DNA of 64,000 nucleotides from Leptothrix cholodnii SP-6 (GTDB lineage Bacteria; Pseudomonadota; Gammaproteobacteria; Burkholderiales; Burkholderiaceae_C): NCBI RefSeq assembly GCF_000019785.1, contig NC_010524.1, positions 2,666,001 to 2,730,000 of the forward strand, read 5' to 3'. Shown piece by piece: positions 45,413 to 52,373 of this stretch (position 1 is its first letter; each line of letters starts with the position of its first letter). The notes under the pieces were generated by a model. It saw only the letters and a program-made list of their open reading frames with translations, ran no database searches and was not told where the DNA came from. The position numbers and the translations under genes were made by a program.

Positions 45413-46894
45413 ATGAATAGACGCGATTTCTTGCAGTACGGCGCCATGGCCGCTACCGCCGCCACGCTGCAGGGCTGTGGTGGCGGCAGCGAGCCGGACA
45501 AGGAAGCGCCCCAGCCCCGGGTGGTGATTCTGTGGAACAGCGCGGCCCTGGCCGCGGTGCGCGACGCCAAACCCGGTCCGCCGATGGTGGCCCGCTCGTT
45601 GGCCGTGATTCACACCGCCATGTTCGATGCCTGGGCCGCCTATGACGCCGTGGCCGTCGGCACCCAGCTGCGCGGTGCGTTGCGCCGCCCCGGAGCCGAG
45701 CGCAGCGCCGCAGCCAAGGTCAAGGCCATCAGCCAGGCCGCCTATGCCGCCGGCCTGAACCAGTACCCGGCGCAAAAGCCCATCTTTGACCAACTGATGA
45801 GTCAGCTCGGCTTCAGCCCATCGAGCTCCGTCGATCCGGCCCAGCCCGAAGGCATCGGCAACCTCGCCGCGCAGGCCGTGATGGACTACCGCCGCGGCGA
45901 CGGCGCGAACCAGGACGGCAGCCTGACCGCCTCCGGCATCCCCTACTCGGACTACACCGGCTATGCGCCCGCCAACCCCGCCACCGTGTTCACCGGCGGC
46001 ACCGTGCTTTCGGCGATTCCGGCCCCCGACCGCTGGCAGCCCCTGACCTTCACTGACGGGGCCGGCATGACCCGCACGCCCGGCTTCATTGCGCCGCACT
46101 GGCGTCATGTCCGGTCCTTCGCCATGAGTTCGGCCAGCCAGTTCCGCCCTGCACCGCCGGCAGCCCTGAACACGCCTGCCTTCACCGCCCAGGCCCAGCA
46201 ACTCGTCGATCTGCTGCCCAACCTGACCGAGAAGCAGAAGTGCATCTCGGAATACTGGGCCGACGGCCCGAGTTCCGAACTGCCGCCGGGGCACTGGAAT
46301 TTGTTTGCCCAGTACATTTCCACGCGCGACAAGTACGACAACGACCGGGACGTGCGCCTGTTCTTCGCGCTGACGAATGCCATCTTCGACGCCAGCATCG
46401 CCACCTGGGAATGCAAGCGCTTCTACGACTACGTGCGCCCCGTCACCGCCATTCGCTACCTGTTCAACAGCCAGACCATCAAGGGCTATGGCGCCGGCGG
46501 GCCGGCCGCGGGTGTGGTGAACATCAGTGGGGCCAGCTGGCGCCCCTTCCAGCGCGACACATTCCCGACCCCGCCCTTTGCGGAATACACCTCGGGCCAC
46601 AGCGCCTTCTCCGCTGCCGGGGCCGAGGTGCTGCGCAGTTTCACCGGCAGCGACAGCTTCGGCCACAGTGCGGTGATTGTCGCCCGCTCCCTGACGGCCG
46701 ACACCGGCCTGCCGGCCGCGCCGGTCACCCTGGCCTGGGCCAGCTTTACCGAGGCCGCGGAAGAAGCAGGCATGTCCCGTTTGTATGGGGGCCTCCACTT
46801 CGCCGACGGCAACAACGCCGGCCGGGACATCGGCATCAAGACCGGCGCCCAAGCCTATGCCAAGGCGCGGCGCTACTGGGAAGGTACCGCCTGA
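45413..46894 (+). CDS. Vanadium-dependent haloperoxidase / PAP2-superfamily protein, exported
   Basis: 493 residues. The N-terminus MNRRDFLQYGAMAATAATLQ is a twin-arginine-type signal ending in a lipobox-like LQGC, so export by Tat as a lipoprotein is likely. The vanadate/phosphate pocket is complete: K335-x6-RP (KRFYDYVRP), TSGH with His396 and SRLYGGLH with His462, the KX6RP...SGH...SRX5H pattern of haloperoxidases and acid phosphatases. It would oxidise halides with H2O2 or act as a phosphatase; sequence alone cannot decide. It is the only gene in a segment flanked by duplicated ylqF/ribA ends, and its codon use is slightly less GC-biased than neighbours, which fits acquisition by transfer. 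Confidence 0.87.
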   Translation: MNRRDFLQYGAMAATAATLQGCGGGSEPDKEAPQPRVVILWNSAALAAVRDAKPGPPMVARSLAVIHTAMFDAWAAYDAVAVGTQLRGALRRPGAERSAAAKVKAISQAAYAAGLNQYPAQKPIFDQLMSQLGFSPSSSVDPAQPEGIGNLAAQAVMDYRRGDGANQDGSLTASGIPYSDYTGYAPANPATVFTGGTVLSAIPAPDRWQPLTFTDGAGMTRTPGFIAPHWRHVRSFAMSSASQFRPAPPAALNTPAFTAQAQQLVDLLPNLTEKQKCISEYWADGPSSELPPGHWNLFAQYISTRDKYDNDRDVRLFFALTNAIFDASIATWECKRFYDYVRPVTAIRYLFNSQTIKGYGAGGPAAGVVNISGASWRPFQRDTFPTPPFAEYTSGHSAFSAAGAEVLRSFTGSDSFGHSAVIVARSLTADTGLPAAPVTLAWASFTEAAEEAGMSRLYGGLHFADGNNAGRDIGIKTGAQAYAKARRYWEGTA

Positions 46895-46913
46895 TCCGGG
46901 TGAGAGCTTGGCG

Positions 46914-46964
46914 CGCGATGCCGCGGCGGCGAGTGTCGACGCCGCGGATGCACCACCGGACTGA
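46914..46964 (+). pseudogene. Remnant of a ylqF 3' end
   Basis: Reads RDAAAASVDAADAPPD-stop in the ylqF frame. The intact protein ends RDAAAAAAAAAMSTDAADAQPD. Only the terminal 17 codons are present, and upstream homology stops near 46914, right after the haloperoxidase. It is the counterpart of the ribA remnant at the other end of the insertion. Confidence 0.8.
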
Positions 46965-46991
46965 CGCCGGCCCGCGTCAGCCGCCCAGCAG
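46955..46991. repeat. Right copy of 37-bp direct repeat (ylqF/ribA junction)
   Basis: Identical to 44890-44926, including the palindrome at 46961-46980. The antisense TCA at 46977-46979 is the stop codon of the intact ribA. The two copies start 2065 bp apart and define the ends of the inserted segment. Confidence 0.9.
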
Positions 46992-47597
46992 GTGCCCGAG
47001 CCGGTCGCGCTTGGTGGCCAGGTAGCTGGCGTTCTCGGGGTTGGCCTCGATCTCGTGCGGCTCGCGCTGCTCGATGCGGATACCGTGCTCCTGCAGCGCC
47101 AGCAGCTTGAGCGGGTTGTTGCTCATCAGGCACACCGAGCGCACCCCGAAGTCGTGCAGGATCGCCGCCGCCGCCTCGAAGCGCCGGCTGTCGGCCGGGT
47201 GGCCCAGCGCCAGGTTGGCCTCCACCGTGTCCAGCCCCTGGTCCTGCAGCGTGTAGGCGCGCAGCTTCTGGTCGATGCCGATGCCGCGCCCCTCGTGCCC
47301 GCGCATGTAGATCACCAGCCCGCGCCCGACCTGGGCGATGCGCGCCAGCGCCATCTGCAGCTGCGGGCCGCAGTCGCAGCGCAGCGAGCCGAAGATGTCG
47401 CCGGTCAGGCACTCCGAGTGCACCCGCACCAGCACCGCCTCGCCGGCGAGTTCGCCGACGTGCAGCGCCAGGTGCTCGATGCGCGTGGTGAGGTCGAAGT
47501 ACGACGTCATCGTGAACTCGCCGTGCGGCGTGGGCAGGCGGGCGCTGGCGCCGCGCTCGATGCGGGCCTGCAGGCAGGTGGCGGGTTCGGACTTCAT
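46977..47597 (-). CDS. ribA: GTP cyclohydrolase II
   Basis: 206-residue enzyme opening the riboflavin pathway: GTP to 2,5-diamino-6-ribosylamino-pyrimidinone phosphate, formate and pyrophosphate. The zinc site is HSECLTGDIFGSLRCDCGPQ (three Cys). Catalytic-region segments are YMRGHEGRGIGI, TVEANLALGHPADSRRF and MSNNPLKLLAL. Length fits stand-alone RibA (E. coli 196), with no RibB fusion. ATG 47597 (MKSEPATCLQARIERGA) gives this length. Its 3' end forms the right-hand border of the haloperoxidase insertion and is intact. It is divergent from the CoA-transferase genes with a 226-bp intergenic region. Confidence 0.93.
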   Translation of the reverse strand: MKSEPATCLQARIERGASARLPTPHGEFTMTSYFDLTTRIEHLALHVGELAGEAVLVRVHSECLTGDIFGSLRCDCGPQLQMALARIAQVGRGLVIYMRGHEGRGIGIDQKLRAYTLQDQGLDTVEANLALGHPADSRRFEAAAAILHDFGVRSVCLMSNNPLKLLALQEHGIRIEQREPHEIEANPENASYLATKRDRLGHLLGG

Positions 47598-47781
47598 GGC
47601 GGTCGGTTCGGGCAATTCCTCTTGATCCGCATGATCGCATCCGCCGGAGCCCGTCGCTGCGGTTGCGGCTGCGGCCACCGTTCGTGCACCGGCAGCGGCC
47701 GCGCGCCGGCCGAACCCGTCGGCTTGACCTGCGACAAGTCTGCAGCCCCGTCGCCGTGTAGGCTCACCGTCATGCAGTGAT

Positions 47782-47795
47782 GGCACAAACGTGCC
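47782..47795. promoter_or_regulatory. Short palindrome upstream of the CoA-transferase operon
   Basis: GGCAC-AAAC-GTGCC, perfect 5-bp arms, 28 bp before the TTG start of the alpha subunit. It could be a regulator half-site pair or part of a weak sigma-54-like element (TGGCAC is present but the -12 GC is one base out of place). The rest of the 226-bp ribA/CoA-transferase gap shows nothing recognisable. Confidence 0.3.
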
Positions 47796-47823
47796 CCGGC
47801 ATTCAACGCAGAGGACATCCATC

Positions 47824-48486
47824 TTGAGCAAGACCATCAAGGCGGCAGACGCCGTGGCCCGCATCCCCGACGGGGCGGTGCTGATGATCGGCGGCTTCAT
47901 GGGCGTGGGCACCCCCCATCGCCTGGTCGACGAACTGGTGCGCCAGGGCAAGCGCGACCTGACCGTGATCGCCAACGACACCGCGCGCCCCGGCGTCGGC
48001 ATCGGCAAACTGATCAGCGCCGGGCTGGTGAAGCGGGCGATCGTCAGCCACATCGGCACCAACCCCGAGACCCAGGCGCAGATGATCGCCGGCAAGCTCG
48101 AGGTCGACCTGGTGCCCCAGGGCACGCTGGCCGAGCGCGTGCGCGCCGGCGGCTACGGGCTGGGCGGCGTGCTCACGCCCACCGGCGTGGGCACGGTGGT
48201 GGCCGACGGCAAGCGCACGCTCGAGATCGAGGGCCGCCTGTTCCTGCTGGAGCTGCCGCTGCGGGCCGATTTCGCGCTCGTCAACGCCCGCCAGGCCGAC
48301 CACATCGGCAACCTCGCCTACGCGCTGACGGCGCGCAACTTCAACCCGCTGATCGCGATGGCCGCCGACGTCGTGCTGGCCGAGCCGCAGGAGATCGTGC
48401 CGGTCGGCGTGATCCCGCCCGACGCCGTCATGACGCCGTCGGTGGTCGTCACCCACATCATCGCCAAGGAGTCCGCACATGGATGA
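47824..48486 (+). CDS. 3-oxoacid/acetate CoA-transferase, subunit A
   Basis: 220-residue alpha subunit of a family I CoA-transferase (AtoD/ScoA type). Features are GAVLMIGGFMGVGTPHRLVD (coenzyme A-binding Gly-rich motif, about residues 18-37), ISHIGTNPET and PTGVGTVVADGKRTLEI. The start is a TTG (MSKTIKAADAV) with GAGGAC about 7 bp upstream and gives exactly the AtoD length. It overlaps the beta-subunit ATG by 8 bp. The enzyme activates short-chain or 3-oxo acids with CoA from acetyl- or succinyl-CoA. The specific acid cannot be told; E. coli AtoDA uses acetoacetate. Confidence 0.9.
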   Translation: MSKTIKAADAVARIPDGAVLMIGGFMGVGTPHRLVDELVRQGKRDLTVIANDTARPGVGIGKLISAGLVKRAIVSHIGTNPETQAQMIAGKLEVDLVPQGTLAERVRAGGYGLGGVLTPTGVGTVVADGKRTLEIEGRLFLLELPLRADFALVNARQADHIGNLAYALTARNFNPLIAMAADVVLAEPQEIVPVGVIPPDAVMTPSVVVTHIIAKESAHG

Positions 48487-49138
48487 CAAGCTGCTCATCG
48501 CCTCGCGCGTGGCCCAGGAACTGCGCCCCGGCACGCTCGTCAACCTCGGCATCGGCCTGCCCACGCTGGTCGCCGGCCTGGTGCCGCGCGACGCGCACAT
48601 CTTCTTCCAGTCCGAGAACGGCATCATCGGCATGCAGTCGGTGCCCGAACACGGCCTCGAAGACGACGACCTGACCGACGCGGGCGGGCGCCCGATCAGC
48701 GCCCTGCCCGGCGCGGCCACCTTCGACAGCGCGATGTCCTTCGGCCTCATCCGCGGCGGCCACCTCGACGTCACGGTGCTCGGCGGCCTGCAGGTCGACC
48801 GCAACGGCCGGCTGGCCAACTGGATGGTGCCCGGCAAGATGGTGCCCGGCATGGGCGGCGCGATGGACCTCGTCACCGGCGCGCGCCGCGTGATCGTGGC
48901 CATGACGCACACCGCCAAGGGCGAGCACAAGATCGTCGACGCGCTGACGCTGCCGCTGACCTCGTCGCGCTGCGTCGACCTGATCGTCACCGAACTGGCG
49001 GTGCTGCTGCCGACGTCGGCCGGCATGGTGCTCAAGGAACTGGCGCCGGGCGTGACGGTCGAGCAGGTGCAGGCGGCCACCGGCACCCGGCTGATCGTGC
49101 CCGAGGACGTGCCGACGATGGGCACCGTGCAGTCCTGA
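48479..49138 (+). CDS. 3-oxoacid/acetate CoA-transferase, subunit B
   Basis: 219-residue beta subunit. The catalytic Glu is in SENGIIGMQ (about residue 46-54), and VNLGIGLPTLVAGLVP and GGHLDVTVLGGLQVD are typical. It is translationally coupled to subunit A. The C-terminus TGTRLIVPEDVPTMGTVQ is complete. Both subunits together form the active tetramer. No thiolase or beta-ketoacyl gene follows; the next gene, 87 bp on, is a ParB-like protein. Confidence 0.92.
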   Translation: MDDKLLIASRVAQELRPGTLVNLGIGLPTLVAGLVPRDAHIFFQSENGIIGMQSVPEHGLEDDDLTDAGGRPISALPGAATFDSAMSFGLIRGGHLDVTVLGGLQVDRNGRLANWMVPGKMVPGMGGAMDLVTGARRVIVAMTHTAKGEHKIVDALTLPLTSSRCVDLIVTELAVLLPTSAGMVLKELAPGVTVEQVQAATGTRLIVPEDVPTMGTVQS

Positions 49139-49225
49139 CGGCAGCGGGCCCGGACGGGGCGCGCCTCTAGAATCACGCCCCCTTTCCAGCCACCCGCCAG
49201 CCGCCAGCCGGATGGTCCGAGCGCC

Positions 49226-50071
49226 ATGAACATCGTCGTCAACGCAGAACTCCAGGCCTACATCGACCCGCTGACCGCGGAGGAACTCGAGGCCCTGGAG
49301 CGCAGCCTGCTGGCCGAAGGCTGCCGCGACGCGCTGGTGCTGTGGGGCGACGTGCTGGTCGACGGCCACAACCGCCATCGCCTGTGCCTCAAGCACGGCC
49401 TGCCGTTCCGGACGGTGCAGAACCCGCGCTTCAAGTCGCTCGAGGACGTGCACCTGTGGATGATCGACCAGCACCTGGGCCGGCGCAGCGTCTCGAACTT
49501 CCAGCGCGGCCTGCTGGCGCTGCGCAAGAGCGAGATCGTCGCCGGGCAACGGGCCCGGGCCTTCGCGCCGCAGCCCGCCGAGCCGGCCCGCGACGAGCCC
49601 GCCCCGCCGGCAGCAGCCGAGACGGCCCCGCCGCCCACGCCCGCCGCCACCAGCCCGGCACCCGAGCGCATGGACAGCCGCGAGGCGATCGCCAAGGCGG
49701 CGCGCCTGAGCAGCAACCAGGTCGTGATGATCGAGCGCATCCGCAAGCAGGCCGCGCCCGAGGTGGTCGCGGCGGTGCGCGCGGGCACGATCTCGATCAA
49801 CGCCGCCGCCGCGGTCGCCACCCTGCCGGCCGAGGAACAGATCGCCGCCGCCACGGCAGGTGCCGACGAGCTGAAGCAGGCCGCCAGGCGCGTGCGCGAA
49901 GCCCGCAGCAAACCGCCCAAGCCGCGCGAGACGCCGGCCGCGTCGGAGCAAGACACCGAGCCCGACGAGCTTGAGATGCTGCGTGAACGCGTCACGCAGC
50001 TCACCGCCGAAAACCTCGACCTGCGCCGGCAGCTGGCCGAACTGCAGGCGCTGCAGGCTCGAACGCCGTGA
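49226..50071 (+). CDS. ParB-N-domain-like protein, chromosomal, unknown role
   Basis: 281 residues. The first 110 residues resemble a ParB/Srx-type N-terminal domain: YIDPLTAEELEALERSLLAE, then VLVDGHNRHRLCLKHGLPFR in place of the ParB GERR box, then HLWMIDQHLGRRSVSNFQRG. A Pro/Ala-rich linker (about 115-150) is followed by a helix-turn-helix-like segment (REAIAKAARLSSNQVVMIER) and a C-terminal coiled coil (LEMLRERVTQLTAENLDLRR). This looks like a DNA-binding or CTP-binding ParB-related regulator, not the segregation protein, since no ParA or parS was seen. Its stop overlaps the GTG of the flavodoxin gene. Confidence 0.7.
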   Translation: MNIVVNAELQAYIDPLTAEELEALERSLLAEGCRDALVLWGDVLVDGHNRHRLCLKHGLPFRTVQNPRFKSLEDVHLWMIDQHLGRRSVSNFQRGLLALRKSEIVAGQRARAFAPQPAEPARDEPAPPAAAETAPPPTPAATSPAPERMDSREAIAKAARLSSNQVVMIERIRKQAAPEVVAAVRAGTISINAAAAVATLPAEEQIAAATAGADELKQAARRVREARSKPPKPRETPAASEQDTEPDELEMLRERVTQLTAENLDLRRQLAELQALQARTP

Positions 50072-50592
50072 CCCGTACGCTGCTGATCGTCTACCACTCG
50101 ATGACCGGCGGGACCCGCCAGATGGCCGAAGCGGCCGCCGAGGCCGCCCGGTGCGAGGCGGCCGGCGCAGCCGACGACAGCGCCGGCGTGCCGGTCGAGG
50201 TGCGGCTGCTGCACGCCAGCGCCGCCGGCCCGGCCGACGTGCTGGCGGCGCACGGCTACCTGTTCGCGACGCCGGAAAACCTCGCCGCGATCGCCGGGCT
50301 GATGAAGGATTTCTTCGACCGCAGCTACTACGGCGCGCTCGACCGCATCAACGGGCGACCCTACGCCAGCCTGATCTGCGCCGGCAGCGACGGCCGCAAC
50401 GCGGCCCGCCAGATCGAACGCGTCGCCACCGGCTGGCGGCTGGTCGCGGTGGCCGAGCCGCTGATCGTCTGCACCCATGCGCAGACCCCCGAGCAGATCC
50501 TGCAGACCCAGCAGATCGCCGCGGCGGATCTGCAGCGCTGCGCGGAGCTGGGCGCGGCGATGGCGGCCGGGCTGGCGCTCGGGGTGTACTGA
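50068..50592 (+). CDS. Flavodoxin-like / NAD(P)H-dependent FMN reductase family protein
   Basis: 174 residues. The phosphate-binding loop of the FMN site is YHSMTGGTRQMAEAAAEAA (about 9-27), and the second FMN segment is GYLFATPENLAAIAGLMKDF (about 63-82). ICAGSDGRNAARQIE is the third. It would bind FMN and transfer electrons. GTG start overlapping the ParB-like stop (GTGA) implies coupled translation with the ParB-like gene. Partners for electron transfer are not adjacent. Confidence 0.8.
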   Translation: MTRTLLIVYHSMTGGTRQMAEAAAEAARCEAAGAADDSAGVPVEVRLLHASAAGPADVLAAHGYLFATPENLAAIAGLMKDFFDRSYYGALDRINGRPYASLICAGSDGRNAARQIERVATGWRLVAVAEPLIVCTHAQTPEQILQTQQIAAADLQRCAELGAAMAAGLALGVY

Positions 50593-50596
50593 CGCC

Positions 50597-51061
50597 TCAA
50601 GGCTTGGGCGGGGGCGTGTAGAACGGCTCCGTGCTGAGGCTGTTGGCCAGCCGCTCCAGTTCCTTGATCATCGGCCCGCGCAGCGCCTGCTGGCCGTTTT
50701 CGCCCTGGAAGTTGCTGCGCACCGCGGTCGGAAAGTGCAGCCGCACCCAGGCCGACGCCGCATCGATGGCGCCCTCGGTGGCGCTGTCGGAAAAACGCAC
50801 CGAGCTGGCGTGTTCGGGGTCGTAGAAGATGTAGGACTGGTCGGGCTCTCGCACCACCGGCTTGACCGGCGTGTCGGTCCAGCGCAGCCGCGCCAGCAGC
50901 TGCACGCGGCCCTTGTGGCCCTTGGGCGTCTTGAAAAGCCAGATGTTGTCGGGCGCGCCGTCTTTGAGCTCGGCCAGCTTGTCGCGGTTGGATCGAAAAC
51001 TTCCGACGCGACCCGCCTTGAGGTCTTCGTTGAAATCTTTCCAGTAGAAGAACACGTCCAT
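50597..51061 (-). CDS. Hypothetical protein, possibly EVE/PUA-like
   Basis: 154 residues, no signal peptide or TM. MDVFFYWKDFNEDLKAGRVG and IWLFKTPKGHKGRVQLLARL look like a small beta-barrel domain of the EVE/PUA sort, which bind modified bases in some proteins. DQSYIFYDPEHASSVRF and PTAVRSNFQGENGQQALRGP follow. The ATG at 51061 was chosen because GGAAAG lies 8 bp upstream; an ATG at 51091 lacks a site. It lies 75 bp after the small gene at 51137-51373 on the same strand. Domain assignment is a guess. Confidence 0.6.
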   Translation of the reverse strand: MDVFFYWKDFNEDLKAGRVGSFRSNRDKLAELKDGAPDNIWLFKTPKGHKGRVQLLARLRWTDTPVKPVVREPDQSYIFYDPEHASSVRFSDSATEGAIDAASAWVRLHFPTAVRSNFQGENGQQALRGPMIKELERLANSLSTEPFYTPPPKP

Positions 51062-51136
51062 GTCAGCTTTCCAGCCCTGTCGAGAGAGCATTTGAGTGGG
51101 CGGCGAGGTCGACAGACTTCGCCGCGGGGGGCAGGA

Positions 51137-51373
51137 TCAGCCGTTGAGCAGGGCCTTGGCCATGTTGCGCAGCGCGGCTGCGTCGAGTGCCTTGGTGGGC
51201 TGCGACTCGCAGATCACCGCCAGGCGATCGAGGATGCCGGCCGCGAACCGGTGCGCGGCGGCGAGCGTTTCTGCGTCGCTGTCGTAGGTGTCGTAGGCCT
51301 CGACGGCCACGCCGCTGTCGGATGCGATCGCCTTGACGTCGATCTTCGTGGAGGGCGTCGTTCTGGTTGCCAT
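51137..51373 (-). CDS. Small hypothetical protein
   Basis: 78 residues (MATRTTPSTKIDVKAIASDS, then a helical part with HRFAAGILDRLAVICESQ and LRNMAKALLNG). No signal peptide. It is followed by the possible EVE-like gene on the same strand and probably shares its transcript. I recognise no family. Coding bias matches neighbours, so I accept it as real with moderate confidence. Confidence 0.55.
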   Translation of the reverse strand: MATRTTPSTKIDVKAIASDSGVAVEAYDTYDSDAETLAAAHRFAAGILDRLAVICESQPTKALDAAALRNMAKALLNG

Positions 51374-51455
51374 GATCTAGCTCTGTGATGTTGCGGAGAC
51401 CGCCTGACTTTAGCCTCAGCCGGCACGCCCGCCCGAGCGACGCCGCGCGGGGGGC

Positions 51456-52373
51456 TCAGGACATGAACTTGTCGCGCACGATCTCGGCCAGCAGCGGCAC
51501 CACGCTGACGGCATTGCTGGCGTGCGGCACGCAGTCGGTGCTCCAGATGTGGCGCACGCCGGCTTGCCGCAGCAGCGTGTGCGCGTCGCCCACGAACAGC
51601 GCGTGCGTGACCGCCACGTCGACGCTGGCGGCGCCGCCCTCGAGGCACTGCCTCGTGGCGTCGAGCAGGGTGCGGCCGGTGCTGGCGATGTCGTCGATCA
51701 GCACCACCGCGCGGCCCTGCAGCGCCAGGCCGGGCGGCAAGGTGACGCGCACGTCGCGGTCGCCGCTGCGCTGCTTGACGCAGCAGGCGTGGTCGAGCGG
51801 CTGCGGCCGGCCGAGCGCGGTGGCGCCGTCGCGCGCGGCACACCGCACCCAGGGCGCCGATTCTTCGTCCGGGCCGAGCAGCAGCACGTCGCGCACCTGG
51901 CGCGCCGCCCAGGCACCGAGCAGGCCGGCGGCCGACAGGCTGACGCCGCGGCCGGCGGGCATCACCTCGTCGAGCGAGGCGATGCGGTGCAGGTGCGGAT
52001 CGACCGTGATCACGGCGTCGAAATGCTGCGCCAGCAGGCGCGCGATGTGGCGCTGGCTGACCGACTCGCCGGGCGTGAAGGCGATGTCCTGGCGCATGTA
52101 GGCCAGGTAGGGGCTGACCAGCAGCAGCCGCTGCGCGCCCAGCTCGCGGGCGCTCGGCGCGCCGATCAGCAGCTCGACCAGCTTCTCGTTGGGCTGCTGC
52201 AGGCCGCGCCAGATCAGCACGCTGCCGTGCAGCGCCGCGGGCAGTCGCAGCCTGATCTCGCCGTCGGGGAAACGGTGGCGCCCGATCAGCGCCAGCGGCA
52301 CGCCCAGCGTGCGCGCCAGCGCGCCGGCCGGGGCCTGTTCGTCGTCGAAGGCGAGAACCTGGCTGATCGTCAT
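51456..52373 (-). CDS. Ribose-phosphate pyrophosphokinase-like protein
   Basis: 305-residue PRPP-synthetase-family protein. Seen are [12 protein letters not shown], the [20 protein letters not shown] active-site region, [11 protein letters not shown], and the PRPP-binding loop [16 protein letters not shown] (about 215-230). It is shorter and more divergent than housekeeping Prs (about 315) and resembles archaeal-style enzymes. Its ATG overlaps the stop of the phosphorylase gene (ATGA), so both are made together. It may turn ribose-phosphate made during nucleotide breakdown into PRPP, or use ribose 1,5-bisphosphate; this is inference. Confidence 0.82.
   Translation of the reverse strand: MTISQVLAFDDEQAPAGALARTLGVPLALIGRHRFPDGEIRLRLPAALHGSVLIWRGLQQPNEKLVELLIGAPSARELGAQRLLLVSPYLAYMRQDIAFTPGESVSQRHIARLLAQHFDAVITVDPHLHRIASLDEVMPAGRGVSLSAAGLLGAWAARQVRDVLLLGPDEESAPWVRCAARDGATALGRPQPLDHACCVKQRSGDRDVRVTLPPGLALQGRAVVLIDDIASTGRTLLDATRQCLEGGAASVDVAVTHALFVGDAHTLLRQAGVRHIWSTDCVPHASNAVSVVPLLAEIVRDKFMS

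Noticed and set aside
44890..46991. Insertion-sequence transposon carrying the haloperoxidase
   Set aside because: No transposase, no terminal inverted repeats and no short target-site duplication; the flanks are diverged copies of gene ends, which point to homologous recombination.
47781..47796. Sigma-54 promoter before the CoA-transferase genes
   Set aside because: TGGCAC is present, but the -12 GC is one base out of register; it fits a short palindrome equally well.
47594..47818. 74-codon minus-strand frame between ribA and the CoA-transferase genes
   Set aside because: Pro/Arg-rich with no motif, and it overlaps the ribA start and the CoA-transferase promoter region.
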